Assembly: GCA_027704905.1 (NCBI GenBank)
Contig: CM051005.1
Location: 23,959,203 to 24,023,202 of the forward strand
Direction: 5' to 3'
DNA: 64,000 nucleotides
From: Muraenolepis orangiensis
Lineage: Eukaryota; Chordata; Actinopteri; Gadiformes; Muraenolepididae
Positions 47,050 to 60,615 of this stretch are shown in pieces (within the stretch, counting starts at the first letter, position 1; each line of letters opens with the position of its first letter). The position numbers and the translations under genes are program-made. The notes beneath the pieces were generated by a model. The model made no database searches. It had not been told where the DNA came from and worked only from the letters and a program-made list of their open reading frames with translations.

Positions 47050-47400
47050 GCCAACATTTTTCCACCAACTCTCTGCCAGAGAGCCCCGTACAGTAAAAAC
47101 CAGGATTCATCCTGGAAGAGAACACTTCTCCAAAGTGCCAGACGCCATCGAGGTCAAGACCCTGGTGAGGATAATGAGCATGAAGAACCGTCTTCCCTGA
47201 GACGGTTTCTGACAGTCTGCATGCCAATTCCACGCTCCATCCAAATGTGCAACATCTGTGGCATTGTGTTATAATACTACACATTTTAGAGTGGCCTTTC
47301 ATTGTGATCAGCCCAAGGCACACCTGGTAATAATCATGCTGTTGAATGAGCATCTTGATATGCCACACCTGTCAGGGTTATCTTGGGAAAGGAAAAGTCG
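47050..47400 (-). mobile_element. Dispersed teleost repeat, probable transposase-coding relic
   Basis: CAGCATGCCAATTCCACGCTCC-like text (here CTGCATGCCAATTCCACGCT), CATCTGTGGCATTGTGTTAT and ATCTTGATATGCCACACCTG follow the order of a repeat I recall as common in fish genomes. The coding strand would be minus. The family name is not certain and only part is present. The following DNA to about 50150 holds only an ACT run (48838-48856) that I can name. Confidence 0.4.
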
Positions 47401-50189
47401 TCACTCGCATGGATTTTAACACAGTTGTGCTCAAGATTTGAAAGAAAACATTTGAAGGGATATTCAAACTTTTGAAATGAAAAATAAATGAAATGGTGCA
47501 TTTATGCATACATATTGTCTGAAAAGATGGTGGTTATTCCCTCTGTTCCAAATGATTCCTAAAGATTGGACAGAACAGGGTCAAATGGCTATTGTTTTAA
47601 ACAAACTTTTCGATTCGCACTGTTGACTTAGACTCATGTCTGCTATTATTTGTGTTTAGTTGTTTTTTGTGTATTGGTTAACATGGTCAGTCAAACAATG
47701 GAGGTATTAGACACCAGGGGCCTCTCAGAGTTACTCCTAGGAACTGTGCTAAAAGTGAAATTAGGATTACAAGTCCTCACAGCTCAGAGTAAGACTAAAT
47801 GTGAGTGAGTTACCAAGGCCCCTACACCTGGAGTGAAAGACACCACTATTTTACAACCTAATCAGAAATACATTGAATGTTTGAATGTATGTGACTTGTA
47901 TGAAAACATGCAACCGATAATGACAAAGACGCAGAGAAGTTGCATATAACAAACGTGGTGCGGGGGTGTAGAAGACCAATTTAAAACTGAAAAAGCAGCA
48001 AGAGAATAAAATATAATTCAATATTTCAATATTTATTAACAGCAGTAAATAATAAAAATTATGATTCTGCAGTCGGGAACACAGTCATTGTGTCCAATCA
48101 ATTCAAAATCATCGAAGTCCTGAAAACACAATTTGACACTACATTGTATGTGTGTGTATGTGTGAATGTGAGAGTGAGATTAAATGTTCTCACAGCTTTC
48201 ATCATCATAATGATTCCTTCTCTGCTGGTCTCTCTGCTACATGAAAGTCGGCCATCGAGCCAACATGCCACAATTTGATGGCTGGGCTGGACCAAAATCC
48301 GGGATGGAAGCCGAGGACATCTGTACAGTCAGCAGTTCTGACAAGATCTGACTCTTAAGACTGGCGCACCAGTCACCTTTGAACAGCCTCGTGGCACCTC
48401 GTGGCCCATTCACAATCAGCTGTTGAAGCACTTCTTACTTTATGCACAAGTGTGTGTGAGAGACATCAAGTCATAGTAGAGCATGGCTGGATTGGAATGT
48501 GGCATACCGGGCATTTACACAGTGCACTGACGCACTACACCGATAAAATTGGCGACTTTCTTACTAGATTTAGCGACTTTTCGGACATATTCTTCTCTGG
48601 AAGCATGAGAAAGTGGTGCACAAATACTAAAAGCTACACACACAGTATATATTTATAATTTCTCTAATTCTTCTTGTAAATAGTTTAGATTTGGGTGTTG
48701 CTATAGCTTAGGGGCATGCTATAGCTTGTAAATATGTAAATAAAATGTGTTTGTTTCTCGAGTGAGTGAGTACACTGCTCCACTTGCATTGGTCCACTTG
48801 TCTACAGAGGGAATAGTTGTACAGTAGGTATGCATACTACTACTACTACTACTACTGCAACTATTGATATTGTACTAGTACTGTATCATACAAATACCAA
48901 ATGCTTATCATACTCATACTCTACTACTTGTTATCATTCTATTACTGTTTCTTATATCATGCTTATAATACTTATTAATAACGAAACATCATACTACTAG
49001 GCCTAGGTTCAAAGGCCAGGCTATTTGTTTAACTCTTAAACTTTTTTTTAACTGTTAGACATTATTCAAAGGGATTCAAACTCCATTCAGACTTCAAGCT
49101 TTTTAACTCAAATATTATCACCTGACTTCAGCTATTCAACATGTATATATGTCTTAAACTATAAAGCTTTATTTAACATATGTTTGCGCTCATTTCACAC
49201 TACAGCACACTCCACATTTTCAGACAATTCCCTTTTTTATACAATCCAATCCAGGATTATGAATTCTGAATCCCAGATAATGAATCCCAGATTGTTGGAA
49301 AATGTATTCACATCAACATGGTGTATTTAAACAAAACACAACATCTAAACAATCATGTGATATAATGTACTATTGAATACAGCGCATCATTTAGAATTCT
49401 GCAGAATTTCGAAGGTTAGGTATGTATTAAATTAATTATAATTTATTTATTATTATTAAGTATCTATTAATTAAACCATGACATTCTTTAGCAATGGCTT
49501 CACTAAAAAGCAAGCATTTTGTAAAGAGTGTCTTCACGTTTGCACCAGAGTCCACCAAACAATTCAATATGCATTCAACGTCATTCACAACCTCAAAATA
49601 AAGAATATTGCATGGAAGTCATGCAAAAAGGAACATGTCCATTATTAGAATCATAATAACATATAATTATGGTTGGTGTATACAAATACGGAAATACGGA
49701 TAAGAATAACATAATTATGAGATTTGCACAGCATGTTTGTTGGTATGATTAGAATTACAGATTATATAATTCATCTTTATAACAATTGACGACGTAGGCC
49801 TATAGATTTTTTTTAAACGAGGATTAAAGTGGTCTAAAGTGGTGATTTTCAAAATATTAGTTGGGGGGCTACCGCAAAAAAAGGTCGGAATCCCTGTTCT
49901 ACTCCAAGACTAGCTCCTGGCCTCAGGGGTTATTCCACAGTGAAGCACTAAAGCTGCCAACCCCGTCCCCTAATCAGTAAGAGCTCGACATTAAAACATT
50001 AAGGGCAGAGATGCGGATCACATCTTTTTTGAAATGAGCTTGAATCTGTTTATAAATCTGTTGCAAATAACCTTAACCATACATTGTTTCTTAGATGTCT
50101 ACTTGTCTAATTAACAATTGACAATCGACAATTGACTAATTGACAATCCTATATCAAGTAGCCTTTCAATATATTATATATTACCATGC

Positions 50190-50296
50190 ACTTTACTGCA
50201 ACATTTGCACTCTGGTTAGCTGCCAAATTCCTTTCGATGTACTGTACTTATGCTGTACACTGACAATAAATTTGAATCTAATCTAAACTAATCTAA
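50190..50296 (+). mobile_element. LINE 3' UTR end
   Basis: GCACTTTACTGCAACATTTG, CACTCTGGTTAGCTGCC and the tail TGACAATAAATTTGAATCTA with repeated ATCTAA are the typical 3' end of a fish non-LTR element. Only the end is present. Confidence 0.6.
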
Positions 50297-51090
50297 TAGA
50301 ATAGAATGATCCACTGTGTCAAAGGCTTCTGACAGATTGATAAAAAGAGTGGCATATCATATTTTACAGTCCAAGGCTTCAATAAAATCATTCACTACAC
50401 AGTACTGCAGTCACAGTACTGTGCTGCTTTCTGAGGCCAGATTGGAACTTAGATCAAATACCATTTGAAGCCAAATACTCCTTAAGTTGATCACTCACCA
50501 TATTTTCCAGAAACCTTAGCGAGAACATGTAACTTAGAAATGGGCCTATCGTTATTGAGAATAGTTTGATCACCTCCCTTTAACAGAGGGAACACATTAG
50601 CTGATTTCGAGATCTTTGTCATTTTGTTGCTGACTGCCGAAAATGGTTTGTTCACAATTTGAATAATGCCATTATGAAATGATTGCCAGGCAAACTTATC
50701 ATTGTCAATAAGTCAGTAGAACAAATCATGCAGACAAGCTTGTACAATAAAATGCTCCATATTGGGCTGATAAATAATCTGAGGTTTAGTATTTGGCAGT
50801 TTAGTATTTCTCACTACTGCAATAACAAAATGATCACTTAAATCATTGGCAGCCTTTAAGACACCGTTATCTGAATATTTATAAGGAGCATGTGTAAATA
50901 ATTTGTCAGGACATTTGGGATTTGGTCAAGTGGGGGTATCAATTAACTGAGTAGGATTCAGAGAGTTTGACGCTTGAACGCATCAGATACAGAAGATAAC
51001 CAGTCATAATTAAAATCATCAACTAAAACAACAATTTGAAATCCAGACAAAAGGTGCATTAAGGTTGGTAAACCGCCGCCTACACAAGAG
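50297..51090 (-). mobile_element. Decayed LINE, endonuclease end to RT start
   Basis: On the minus strand from about 51030 to 50300 there are short blocks of a LINE polyprotein: VVDDFNYDWLSSVSDAFKR and SDNGVLKAANDLSDHFVIAV from the endonuclease C-terminus, then ISKSANVFPLLKGGDQT and the start of the RT fingers. Stop codons and deletions separate the blocks. Confidence 0.65.
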
Positions 51091-51106
51091 GATGGTCTAT
51101 AGCTAG

Positions 51107-51382
51107 GTCTATCAGTCTGTTGAGACTTGGCTTGGGAACCTTAGGGTCGCCGGTTCAAGTCCCCGAAACGGACCAATTACGGATTGAGAACTGGTACTTC
51201 GAAAAAGGTGCCAGTTCAGTGGGCACTGCCGGGGTGCCGTTGAGCAAGGCACCAGACCCCTACACTGCTCCCCGGGCGCTGTATATATAATAGCTGCCCA
51301 CTGCTTCTAATACTAGGATGGGTAAAATGCAGAGAAACTAATTTCACTGTGTGTGTGACCAATAAAGAGGATTTAATCCTCC
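51107..51382 (+). mobile_element. tRNA-derived SINE, family B (most complete copy)
   Basis: It has the head TCTGTTGAGACTTGGCTTGG, the B-box-like GTCGCCGGTTCAAGTCCCC, the body GGGTGCCGTTGAGCAAGGCA, GGGCGCTGTATATATAATAG and the tail AATAAAGAGGATTTAATCCT. Order and spacing match the copies at 10366-10645 (-) and 61221-61388 (+). Confidence 0.82.
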
Positions 51383-51859
51383 AGATTTAGTTTTTATAAC
51401 AAAAATGATGATGTGGTTGTCTTTGGCTACTTCAAGTTTTAAGGCAAAGATTTCAAACTGTTTGGTTACAGTTTGAGAGATCAAAATCCTGGTCTAAAAT
51501 TATCACACATCACAATATCAGCTTACACAGTTTGACTGTGTTTTTTCTTAAGTTAGAAAGCTATTAGATATTCAACAGCTTCACGCTCTGAATAAGCAAT
51601 GTGACATGGTGAACATAAGATGTGATCATCAGTATGACTCCTGTGTTTAGTGGTTAGCAGGAGGCAGGGCTTCCAAGTGAAGCAGCAGCACTCTGTCATG
51701 TGAATACACTGTGAAGGTATGAAGGTATGAAGTGTATGTCTGAATGTGCACCTGCGTTAGTTTATATAATCAAATAAATATTAGAAATACTGCGGTCAGT
51801 ATTCATTCTTAAACAAGTAGAAACTTGCACATTGTGGCAGAAGTAATGCGACTTGGACA

Positions 51860-52320
51860 TTGATCATGGGAAAGTTTAACCCTCCTGAAAACCTGGATTT
51901 AACTAGCCATACAGTACCTCTGAAACCATTGCTGCCAGAGTTGCGGCAATGGTTTCAGAGGTACTGTATGACTACTAAGCTAAACTTGGAAACTGGATAA
52001 GTACAGGTTAACATGCTGCTATATGCGCTAGGCAAGGGGGCAGAACAAGTAGTCAACACTTTTGTGTTCGAGGAGGATGTCGATGAAGACGACTATGAGA
52101 CATGTTGGCGAAGTTAAATAACTACTTTGGACCAAAAGTGAACGCTATTAAAGAAACAGCTAGTTTTTACCTCAGAGCGCAAAAGCAAGGTAAATCTTTA
52201 GAGGAATACATTTACATGCTCTACAAGCTAGCCGAGACCTATGAGTTTGGTCCGGTGAAGATAGAGAATATAAGAGATGGTCATTGGGATCCTGGACAAA
52301 GAATATTCGACTGACACGCC
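51860..52320 (+). pseudogene. Ty3/gypsy-type gag fragment
   Basis: The plus strand reads as a retroelement gag N-terminal region. An Asp-Glu-Asp-Asp-Tyr-Glu-Thr segment, then LAKLNNYFGPKVN, a SFYLRAQKQGKSLEEYI block and LYKLAETYEFG are typical of fish gypsy capsid domains. It is interrupted by stops and by an inverted duplication near 51908-51970. Gag ends after about 140 residues. Bases 51640-51850 may be the remaining LTR, without clear ends. Confidence 0.7.
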
Positions 52321-53590
52321 CTTGAGCAAAGCCGTAGAAGCGGTGACACCCCAAAGAGTAGAGTGATATAAAGTGAGATAAATGCTGTTTAGAGAGGGGG
52401 CCGCCCATGGCAGCATCACAATAACAAACAAACAGCTTCTAGGTGTACCTGAGCACCGCTGAGTGTTGCACGTACATTGCCAATGCCCACACTGGCACAA
52501 AACAACATCCAAAAGAGGAACCCAGGGTTGGGTCTAAGCAGCGTGAAAGAGCTTGACACAGAGGCTCGAAGGGGGCCCTAGATAAGCCATGCAAGACATG
52601 AGGTCCACCCCGAAATTCTGGGCAGGTTCTGATGAGCCCACAGCCAGAGCTCGACCATTGCTCGGTGGAGGACAGAGGAGCGCCCCCCCCCCCTGTTTGT
52701 TTATATCAGCTGCCGCTGACACGCTGTCTGCTCTGATCACAACGTGGTGGTCGCACAGCAGGTGAGAACTCCGGTGGCTCTTCGTGAAGATGCCGACCGT
52801 GTCAGCCAACTCCACTGAAGGGGCGAAGAAAAGGTGCCTGCTGAGAAGCGAGGCAGAAGGACCAGAGCCCTTGAAAGAGGCACTGACTGAAAAAATGGCT
52901 ACGGCCCTGCCAGGGGGCCAGAGAAGGCAAAATACGGTACTGTTGAAGAAAAGGGTAAATTTGACTGCTGATAAGGGAACTAGTTGCAGATCATAAGGCA
53001 GATAGGGCAGCGGAAAAAGGAAGAGGTGTGACATAAAGAGCCAGGCCCCGCCCACTACCTGCTATGTGACCCAGAGGACACCAGCGTCAGGGTGCCAGCT
53101 ATCACCTGTCAACAAACTGTTGACAGCTGCTATGGGTGTAAGCGACATAAATGCACCACAAAGACAATCAAATCTGAGTATGGCATCACTGTTGCCCAAC
53201 ACGTTGTAAAATCATCTTGTTCTGGTTTCTATTTGATTTTTTTTTAATTTGTGTATAAAATGAGTAGGCCTATGTGTGTTTTATTGTTGCTTACCAATAA
53301 ACCCAATAAAGCACCAAAGCTTTTTTATAACAATAATAACGTGTAACATTGCTTTATAGAAATGTATGCAATTGATGGCGTTACACCATTGTTACAATTA
53401 GGCTACGACATTTCAATTAAACTAGAGGGCCCTCTGCGCCAAAATCAACAGTTCGGCCCATAAGTAACGTTTTTTCCAATTCCATACATTACTGTTTGAG
53501 TTATCTTGTTAACAGACAAACAGACTTCAGCTTCATTCTATTCTATGTTTCTGGCTTGAGCCGGTTACCTGTTGTTACTGGTAGTTTCAC
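52321..53590. other. No recognised gene
   Basis: It contains a poly(C) run near 52684-52692. The phrase GGGGCCCTAGATAA occurs here (about 52568) and near 40864, so a low-copy repeat is shared with intron 1. Frames up to 173 residues on the minus strand show no family signature. Confidence 0.4.
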
Positions 53591-53593
53591 AGG

Positions 53594-53776
53594 TTAGTAA
53601 CTACGACGGTACCTCAGACTCTGACTCTGTTGTAGTGGGTGATACAGCTTCAGATGGCCGAACAGGTTTGTTGTGTTCCCGTTACCAGTGTTAGTCAGCA
53701 CTACTCTCCAACACATCATCACATCTTGAACACAGAAAGCTTGACTATCACATCTCTGATAGTCTAACCACTTCAT
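53594..53776 (-). pseudogene. hAT transposase BED-type zinc-finger fragment
   Basis: The minus strand frame has CVQDVMMC, then NGNTTNLFGHLKLYHP. The NTTNLFxHLKxxHP block is the hallmark of BED fingers in fish hAT (ZBED-like) transposases, and the cysteine pair precedes it at roughly the right distance. The frame is about 60 residues and ends at a stop, so only the N-terminal DNA-binding piece survives. Confidence 0.65.
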
Positions 53777-53799
53777 CGTTTAGTGGCTGTTTGCGTCAC

Positions 53800-55150
53800 C
53801 AGGCACTGAAGTAGCCTATTGTATTCTGCTTATATGCAACGCATGGGGCTGAGCCACTGACTAATACTGTAGATAATGTATATCAAAAATGTGTTAAAAA
53901 CTACCACCATCGAGGCAGATTGTATCGTGATTAATATTTATATTGATTTAGCGTCCGCCACTACCCAAAAAAGACGAAATATATTAATATGTTATAGCGG
54001 ACCCACTGTGGAATGATTGAATAAGTACAATTGTAAGACAATAAAATGTTATTGCAAGAAATTAATTGTTTGTTTGTATAAGCAATATCACAATGTAAGT
54101 CGTGTTTTACATAGTAAACTGTCTTGCAGTAGCCGGCTTGCAGTAGTTTCTCAAACACTTTGAGCAATTCAATCGTTAAACAGCGTTGATCGTGAGGGTA
54201 GAAATACATTTGATTCGGGCATCGAGAACATTGTCAAGTCTTTGCCAAAGGCGGTATTATTCATTCCTTTGAGTAAAAATAGCAACTCAACCAACAAAAG
54301 AATAGGCTCAACTACTCACATCTCAAAGAAACACACAGCAACGTTGAACAAGCTTTTTTTGTCAACACCTTTTGTACTGATGGCAAGCTCTTGTTACCCA
54401 GATAAATGATATAGTATATTCATAGATACTGTATCGTAGTACGCACTATGTATGCATTGCTTCAATGGACTACATTTACTATCAACACTGACTGGACAAT
54501 CACATAGAATGTGGCAAAGCGAGTGATCCAGTGCTCCCATTCAGACAGGCACTGTGAATGTCCTTTTGTTTGTTTCTTTTATTTTTTTGGACATATCACA
54601 AGATCGCACTTGATGGTGAAGAGGACGGCCGACACTGAACCAGCAGACAGGAATCAGGGGGCTTTCTCTCCACGGGGCACTGGTAGCCTGGCTCATTGTG
54701 CAATACTGAGTCTGTGCGAAATGACATGTCTTCTAGGATACATTAGGATACGCCTTTAATGAGTTAGTCATTGATTAGGTTAGACTCCGAACAATAGCTG
54801 TTTTGTACCACGATTTCAATGACCTCTAAAGAGCAATGTTTTATTTTTGGAGGAAGTTTCGGTGTGTATTTTGTGCTTGGACGCAGCACCATGGTGGTTC
54901 CTGTTTGAACTACACCACTGGTAGTAGAGGACTACATTTTCTTTTTTTGGAGCCAGATTTGGTTTGACTATTTGTCTTATTGCTGGTCCGAAAGAGATAT
55001 CATTCTAGATATATATTATAGGTATGTATTAAGTTATTTAAGCATATGTAAATGTGTATTTAAGCGGTGTTACAGTGGATTTGCATTCAATTTGTAGTTG
55101 ATTGTTATATACATTTCTTTATTTCATTTGTTTACCTTATTTTGATGGGC
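53800..55150. other. No recognised gene
   Basis: AT-rich DNA. It may include non-coding parts of the hAT element. No exon or named repeat is seen. Confidence 0.4.
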
Positions 55151-55155
55151 TATCT

Positions 55156-55234
55156 TCTACATTACATTACATTACATTATATTACATTACATTACATTAC
55201 ATTACATTACAGTCATTTAGCAGACGCTTTTGTC
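55156..55234 (+). repeat. (ATTAC)n run with the CATTTAGCAGACGC motif
   Basis: Ten or so ATTAC units (one TATTAC variant) lead into AGTCATTTAGCAGACGCTTT and CCAAAGCGACT. I recall this pairing as a common fish repeat end, and it is related to the inverted motif at 3616-3675. Confidence 0.8.
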
Positions 55235-55659
55235 CAAAGCGACTGTATTGCCTTAGGTTAATTATTGATATTTTGTTTCTCTGTTTATTTTTTTCACAAA
55301 TAGATTCATATTGGATAGTTTTGACGGGTGGGGGGAGGTATTTTCAGGGGAAGGGGCCTTCTTATGTTTGGATCTCCTGCATCAGCAGACAGAGCTGCCA
55401 CAATCCAGCCCATTACCTATACTCCACTGGCAAGTTACACTACACAACACGCACACAGCACTAGTATGAACCCCAAATGTCTCCTTCAGGGAGCAGAGAG
55501 GTTTCAATGGAGTTTCTGGCAGGTATTGTTGATATACCTGCCATGGTTGTTCATTCTATTGGGTGAAAGCATTGTGTCATGCCTGGGAGCAGTTAAGGCA
55601 GTGGAGGCTGGGGTGGGTTCTCAGAATAACAGCGGTAAATATACAGCACAGGAGTGGGA

Positions 55660-57140
55660 GTTGTTGAAGTGATGAGTAAGCTCATGGGACAGGCATTAGA
55701 TGTTGTCTGAGTGGGGCTATGTAGTGACTGCAAAAGAGGAGACAGGATGGAGCTAGCAGATCCTGCCCGTGAAGTAATTGTTATGTTTATCAGAAACTGC
55801 CCTGATCCTGAACTATGTCCGATTTTTAAGTTCAAATCCCTGCATCTGTGGACTGCTGGGGATGTCCAAGGTTAGAGGAACATCAGAGGAAAAACACGGC
55901 CTCTCATGGCCACCTATGATGGTCCAGCCTTCACTGGCAGTTAAGCCAGAGCAAACCATTGAACATACACCTGCTTTATTGCAACAACAATCATTTTGGA
56001 CCATTAAGTCATTGCATTGCTGGAGCAAGCTGCTGAAACAGCAGCCACAACAGACATTGAACAATCCTGGTTCCTGTCCACAGCAGTGGAATTGTGTATT
56101 GAAGTGCATGTGATTCTACAGGGCTGGGTCTGAAAGTCATATGTCACAACATTACACAGAATGGCTTCAAATGGTAATATGTTCTATACATGTGTTGCTG
56201 TAAATGACATGATAACATGCCTGACTGATTATTGGCAGCAACCGTATCAAACAACTACATGTAATGAAGACAAACTACTTATTTGAGACATGGTGAAATC
56301 TGGTGTTCTGATGATGAGCAGAAATGTTCTCTTATGGTCAGTGTGGAGAAGTGGCAGGGTAGTAATGAGCCAACAAAAGAGCAAACCGTGAATTTGCTTC
56401 CCTGATGGTTTTCATCTTGAAAAAGTCAGATGACATACATCTGTGCACTGATTTCAGTGGAGCTACATGAGGTAGACCAAAACTTACACCTCGTGTTTTG
56501 GACTCTGAGTACAATTGGATTCCTCAGGTCCTGTGTAATAGTCCGGCCATGTTTATGAGAATGATGCTGAGGATCTTCAGGGACCTGAATGTCCTAAGCC
56601 TCCTCTGCTACCTCCATGATGTGCTGTTCTACACGTCTTAGTGGAGACGTGAGGCTGCAGTGTTTGGAGATATTTTTTAGTCACTTGAAGCAGCACAATC
56701 CTAAACTGGTACCAAAAAATACCAATTCATTTAGAAGTCTGTGAGCTTCTTGGACCATGTGAACAGTGTGTATAGTGTAGCTGGCGTTGCCACAGATCCT
56801 GTGAAGGTTTGAGCTATCAATGAAATGTCAGAATAGGATCTCATCGAGATACATTTGAGGACAGCTCAAATGTACCCTCTCAGCTCAAGATAAGATCCTT
56901 TTTCAGCATGGTGGTCTACTATCACCAGTATAAAGAAGGCCGCTCAGCAGTTGCTAGGCCTTATTTCGGCAACTAGTCACAAGAATCCACACAATGGGAA
57001 AGGGAGGGCAAAATAGAATGTCATGAGAAAGCTTTTTGTGTCAGATTTGACAAATGAATGCAGACAGGCCTTCAATCAACTGAAGCATCATTTCTTTGAT
57101 CAGGTCCTCCTGGCCCAACCAGGCAGTGCACCACAACCCC
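55660..57140 (+). pseudogene. Ty3/gypsy-type pol remnant
   Basis: The plus strand shows RT blocks near 56395-56460 (ending CTDFSG) and, after a deletion of about 40 residues, near 56530-56640 (LCNSPAMF, then MMLRIFRDLNVLSLLCYL). The active-site box reads Tyr-Leu-His-Asp where Tyr-x-Asp-Asp is expected. A thumb segment follows near 56700-56810 and an RNase H start near 57060. Many stops are present; it is dead. It may be the same element as the gag piece at 51860, with 4 kb of unrelated DNA between. Confidence 0.7.
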
Positions 57141-60000
57141 ATCATGCCGGTTCATGTCCTGCCGCTGTTTGATAGACCTGAGCAGATATGTGTGGGGCAG
57201 GTCAAGTGAGAGCCGTGGGTTGGCACCTGGTTCTGACCACAAGGCTATTGATTTGGACATCAAGCACAAGTGCACAGGCTCTCAATCCATGGACTCTGAC
57301 TTGAGACACTGTGATTCAAATCCTGTCCACTGTCCCCGACTCTTACCTGTGACTCAGTACAAGCTCATGGTGAGGGTGACTTCTGTTTCTAACTGCCAGA
57401 CAGGCTTTTACAACAAAACCCGTTAAGAGACTCATTGCAGCAATGCAGACACAGAGTGTCTTGGGTAATGAGCGTAAGAAGTGGCCTCATGGGTGTGAGA
57501 TTCTTTAAGTTTACATTGTAGAGTGACTACAGGTGATCTTATAAATAGTTTCATTGATTTCATTCATTTAATAGTACTCCCTCATTCCGGTGTGGAATGG
57601 CTATATAAACAGGAATGCTTGGTGATCATCACTGCAAGGCTTTGCATGCATTATGTTTCATATTGTTAGGACAAGTGAAAGTCAGAGGGGGGTGCTGTAA
57701 CGTGGTTAATAATGCTTCCACGTGCCTATATGTGTATTCTGATCTAGTGGTCACTTTAAAATACTAGTATGGTTACCTTTAAGGGAACGACGCACGGTAT
57801 GTTCTTTCCAGTTTAACATGCCTGTGTAAGTGGTAGATCATGGACAGGTATTATCCACCATTAATGTTTCTATAGATCTAGTATCAATGCTGATAAACAT
57901 GTCTCAGACCAGCTCAGTGACCACACTCTTTGTCTAGTATCAGATACATATTTATGCTGTAATCGATTTCTAACCCTGACCCGTGCAAGACTATATGCAA
58001 GATCACATCTGTACCCCCCCACCAGATCTTGCACTTTCCTATAACTATGGCATTCTATCCTCACTGCTTTATTTCACTGATTTAATTGATTATATTAGGG
58101 ATATTTCAGTTCCAATACCAATTGCTTAGATATTAAAGAGATGATCGGATAACTAATGCAGTGAACGGTATACAGGAAATGGTCTTACTTTGTGTATTCC
58201 CAAAAATGGTACATTTTTAACATTCATAGCTGGGCCCAAAGCATGTAATTCAATTAGTTAATTCAATTACATTAACAATAGGGCTGTCAACTCAACTGCT
58301 GGTTGAGTTGAAGAGACTTATTATCTCAGAGGCCATCGACAGACTATAATTATATCAGACAATCACGGTTGATTGTGTATGTGCATAACATATAGGCTTA
58401 AGATATTGCAATGTCTTGACATAGCCATGGTAAAGATAAACTATTTCTTAATGTATATTAATTCACTGATTAAAAAAACATCTGAACACCTCATGGAATA
58501 TCCTTGTGCCCTGAATAAGTAAAGCGGAAACTGTCATTCATAAGCATGGTTAATACCTCTCTCTTCTTCGTAATACATATGTTTATAACATATAGGCCTA
58601 GTTAATTGCCTCCCAACTGGCCAACATGAGAGCTTAATAAGGACATCCAAACAAGGCAGATAGAGCTGAATTCCATAGCATCAGCCCTCCACAATACTAC
58701 ATGTGCTGAGAATATCAGTTCTATTCTCAGAACTACATTGTCGTAGGGAGTACTTGACAGCATTGACAGCATTGAGCCACTGTTATATAACAGTAACAGT
58801 TATATGTAATATAAGAGTTTGAATACATTATTCTATTCAACTACAGCTGTCCAGCAGACGCAAAATCCTGAAACTGTGAACGGGGCGAAATGGATGATCC
58901 ACTAAATCATCCACTCAATGCGACGACACCTCAAAATCTCTCGAATATTGAATATGAAACTAACATTGTCTTGAATGTGAAACCCCCATTCCTCCACAGC
59001 TGCGCTACATGGTCGCCATTCCATTCCATTCCATTCCATTACATTGGTGCGCGTCACGCCGAAACATCTTGGGACAAAATAAGAAAGAAATTCTATATTC
59101 ATATTAAAACCCGAACACTGATCGCACACAGATCGCAAACAAGTGATCACGTCTCGAAGCTCCCAGTGTTCCCAACCGTGTGTCCAACAATGTTGACAAT
59201 GTTAAATTAAATGTAATACGTTTGATATAAGTGTTTTCTCCTTATATACCATTCACTTATGGATGTGGTATACACATGCGACTCTCTCATGCAAGTGATG
59301 CAGATGCATACGTCTGTCAGTAGTCCATAGATAGTTTCCACCGTCTAGCTGTATTATGCATGTGAATGCAGGCAGAGGCCCACGTATACTTTCTTAAGAT
59401 GTGTCATCAGCGGGCGATACAAGAGACACACCGTGGATAACTACAATTAACACTGGAACATTCAGGGGGGGGGGGGGGGAAGAGAAGAGAGAAACCCACC
59501 ACAATATAATAGAAAAGACACGAGACGTCTCAGAGATTGAACACTATGAGCCGGTGTTGGTTCATTCCGACCGTGATAATAACCAGTGCTGATGTGTTGG
59601 GTGCTGAAGCCTCTGAGCGTCATCCATCATCATGTGTGATGTTGCGCCTCCGTGAGAATAACCGAGATGTTCCTTACGCCCACAGGGGAGGACAGGATGG
59701 AGACACCATTCCTTGACAGTCCTCCAGAAGATGCTGTTCTCACATATAACGTTATATACCAATATAAGCAAATATGACATCGCTGCCTCAGAGGGAAAAA
59801 AATGAAATGAACAGCCTGATACGTGTGATATACATTGACGAGAGAAAGTGTATAAACCCCCAGCTGTTCGATGAGACGATGTGACCATTTATCGGACAGT
59901 TGCGATGGATCACGATGTCCTTTTTCTCTCCATTCATATATCTATCTATCCATCCACCTATAGGTCCTGTCTAATGGCCGTTTCGTTCCGATACAGAATA
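57141..60000. other. No recognised gene
   Basis: Holds a (CCATT)n run (about 59018-59040) and a poly(G) run (59466-59479). Short open frames lack family signatures. Confidence 0.45.
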
Positions 60001-60080
60001 TATTAACACCACGCTGTCAAGAAACGAGTCTCTCATCATCACGAAGAACACGGTGTTGGAGATCGAGTCGTCTCTGGACG

Positions 60081-60210
60081 GAGAGAGAGAGAGAGAGACA
60101 GAGAGAGACAGAGAGAGAGAGAGAGAGTGGGTGTTGTGCCAACCACCGGTGGGTCAATTCTAACCCCGGTCCGTGATAAAACTCTCTCTCTCTGTCTCTC
60201 TCTCTCTCTC
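60081..60210. repeat. Inverted pair of (GA)n and (TC)n runs
   Basis: A 47-base GA run with GACA interruptions (60081-60127) and a 29-base TC run with one TGTC interruption (60182-60210) face each other across about 54 bases of unique sequence. The pair could form a long hairpin. Confidence 0.85.
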
Positions 60211-60494
60211 ATATATAAACCCAAACCAAACATAACATAAAAAAAAAGAGATCTTACCTCAACGAACTCCCTAAATCATGGTGAGGGAGCTGACTGTAAT
60301 CCCCGTAGCGAACTGTACATCTGAGATGATGATGTCTGGGAGCGATGGAGCTGCCTGCTGCCTTGCGTGTGTGGGCGGCAGGCGACGCACCTGCTCTGCA
60401 GCAGAAAGTGCTAAATATACACGCATGATATATGGTCCTTTACCGGAGTGTCTCTGGATTTGGTCAACATTGATGGGGATACGACAGGGGTTGT

Positions 60495-60519
60495 GTGTGT
60501 GTGTGTGCGTGTGTGTGCG

Positions 60520-60551
<32 letters not shown>

Positions 60552-60615
60552 TGCGTGTGTGTGTGTGTGTGTGCGTGTGTGCGTGCGTGCGTGTGTGTGT
60601 TGGGGGGGGGGGGGG
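60495..60615. repeat. Compound (GT)n/(GC)n microsatellite plus poly(G)
   Basis: Alternating GT with GCGT blocks from 60495 to 60600, then a run of 13-14 G. This is the same composition as the ptf1a intron array. Confidence 0.93.

Noticed and set aside
52534..53055. 173-residue minus-strand frame
   Set aside because: Sits in repeat-like DNA beside a gag relic, with no conserved motif.
56590..56640. Possibly active gypsy reverse transcriptase
   Set aside because: The active-site box has lost one catalytic aspartate, about 40 residues are deleted upstream and many stops are present.
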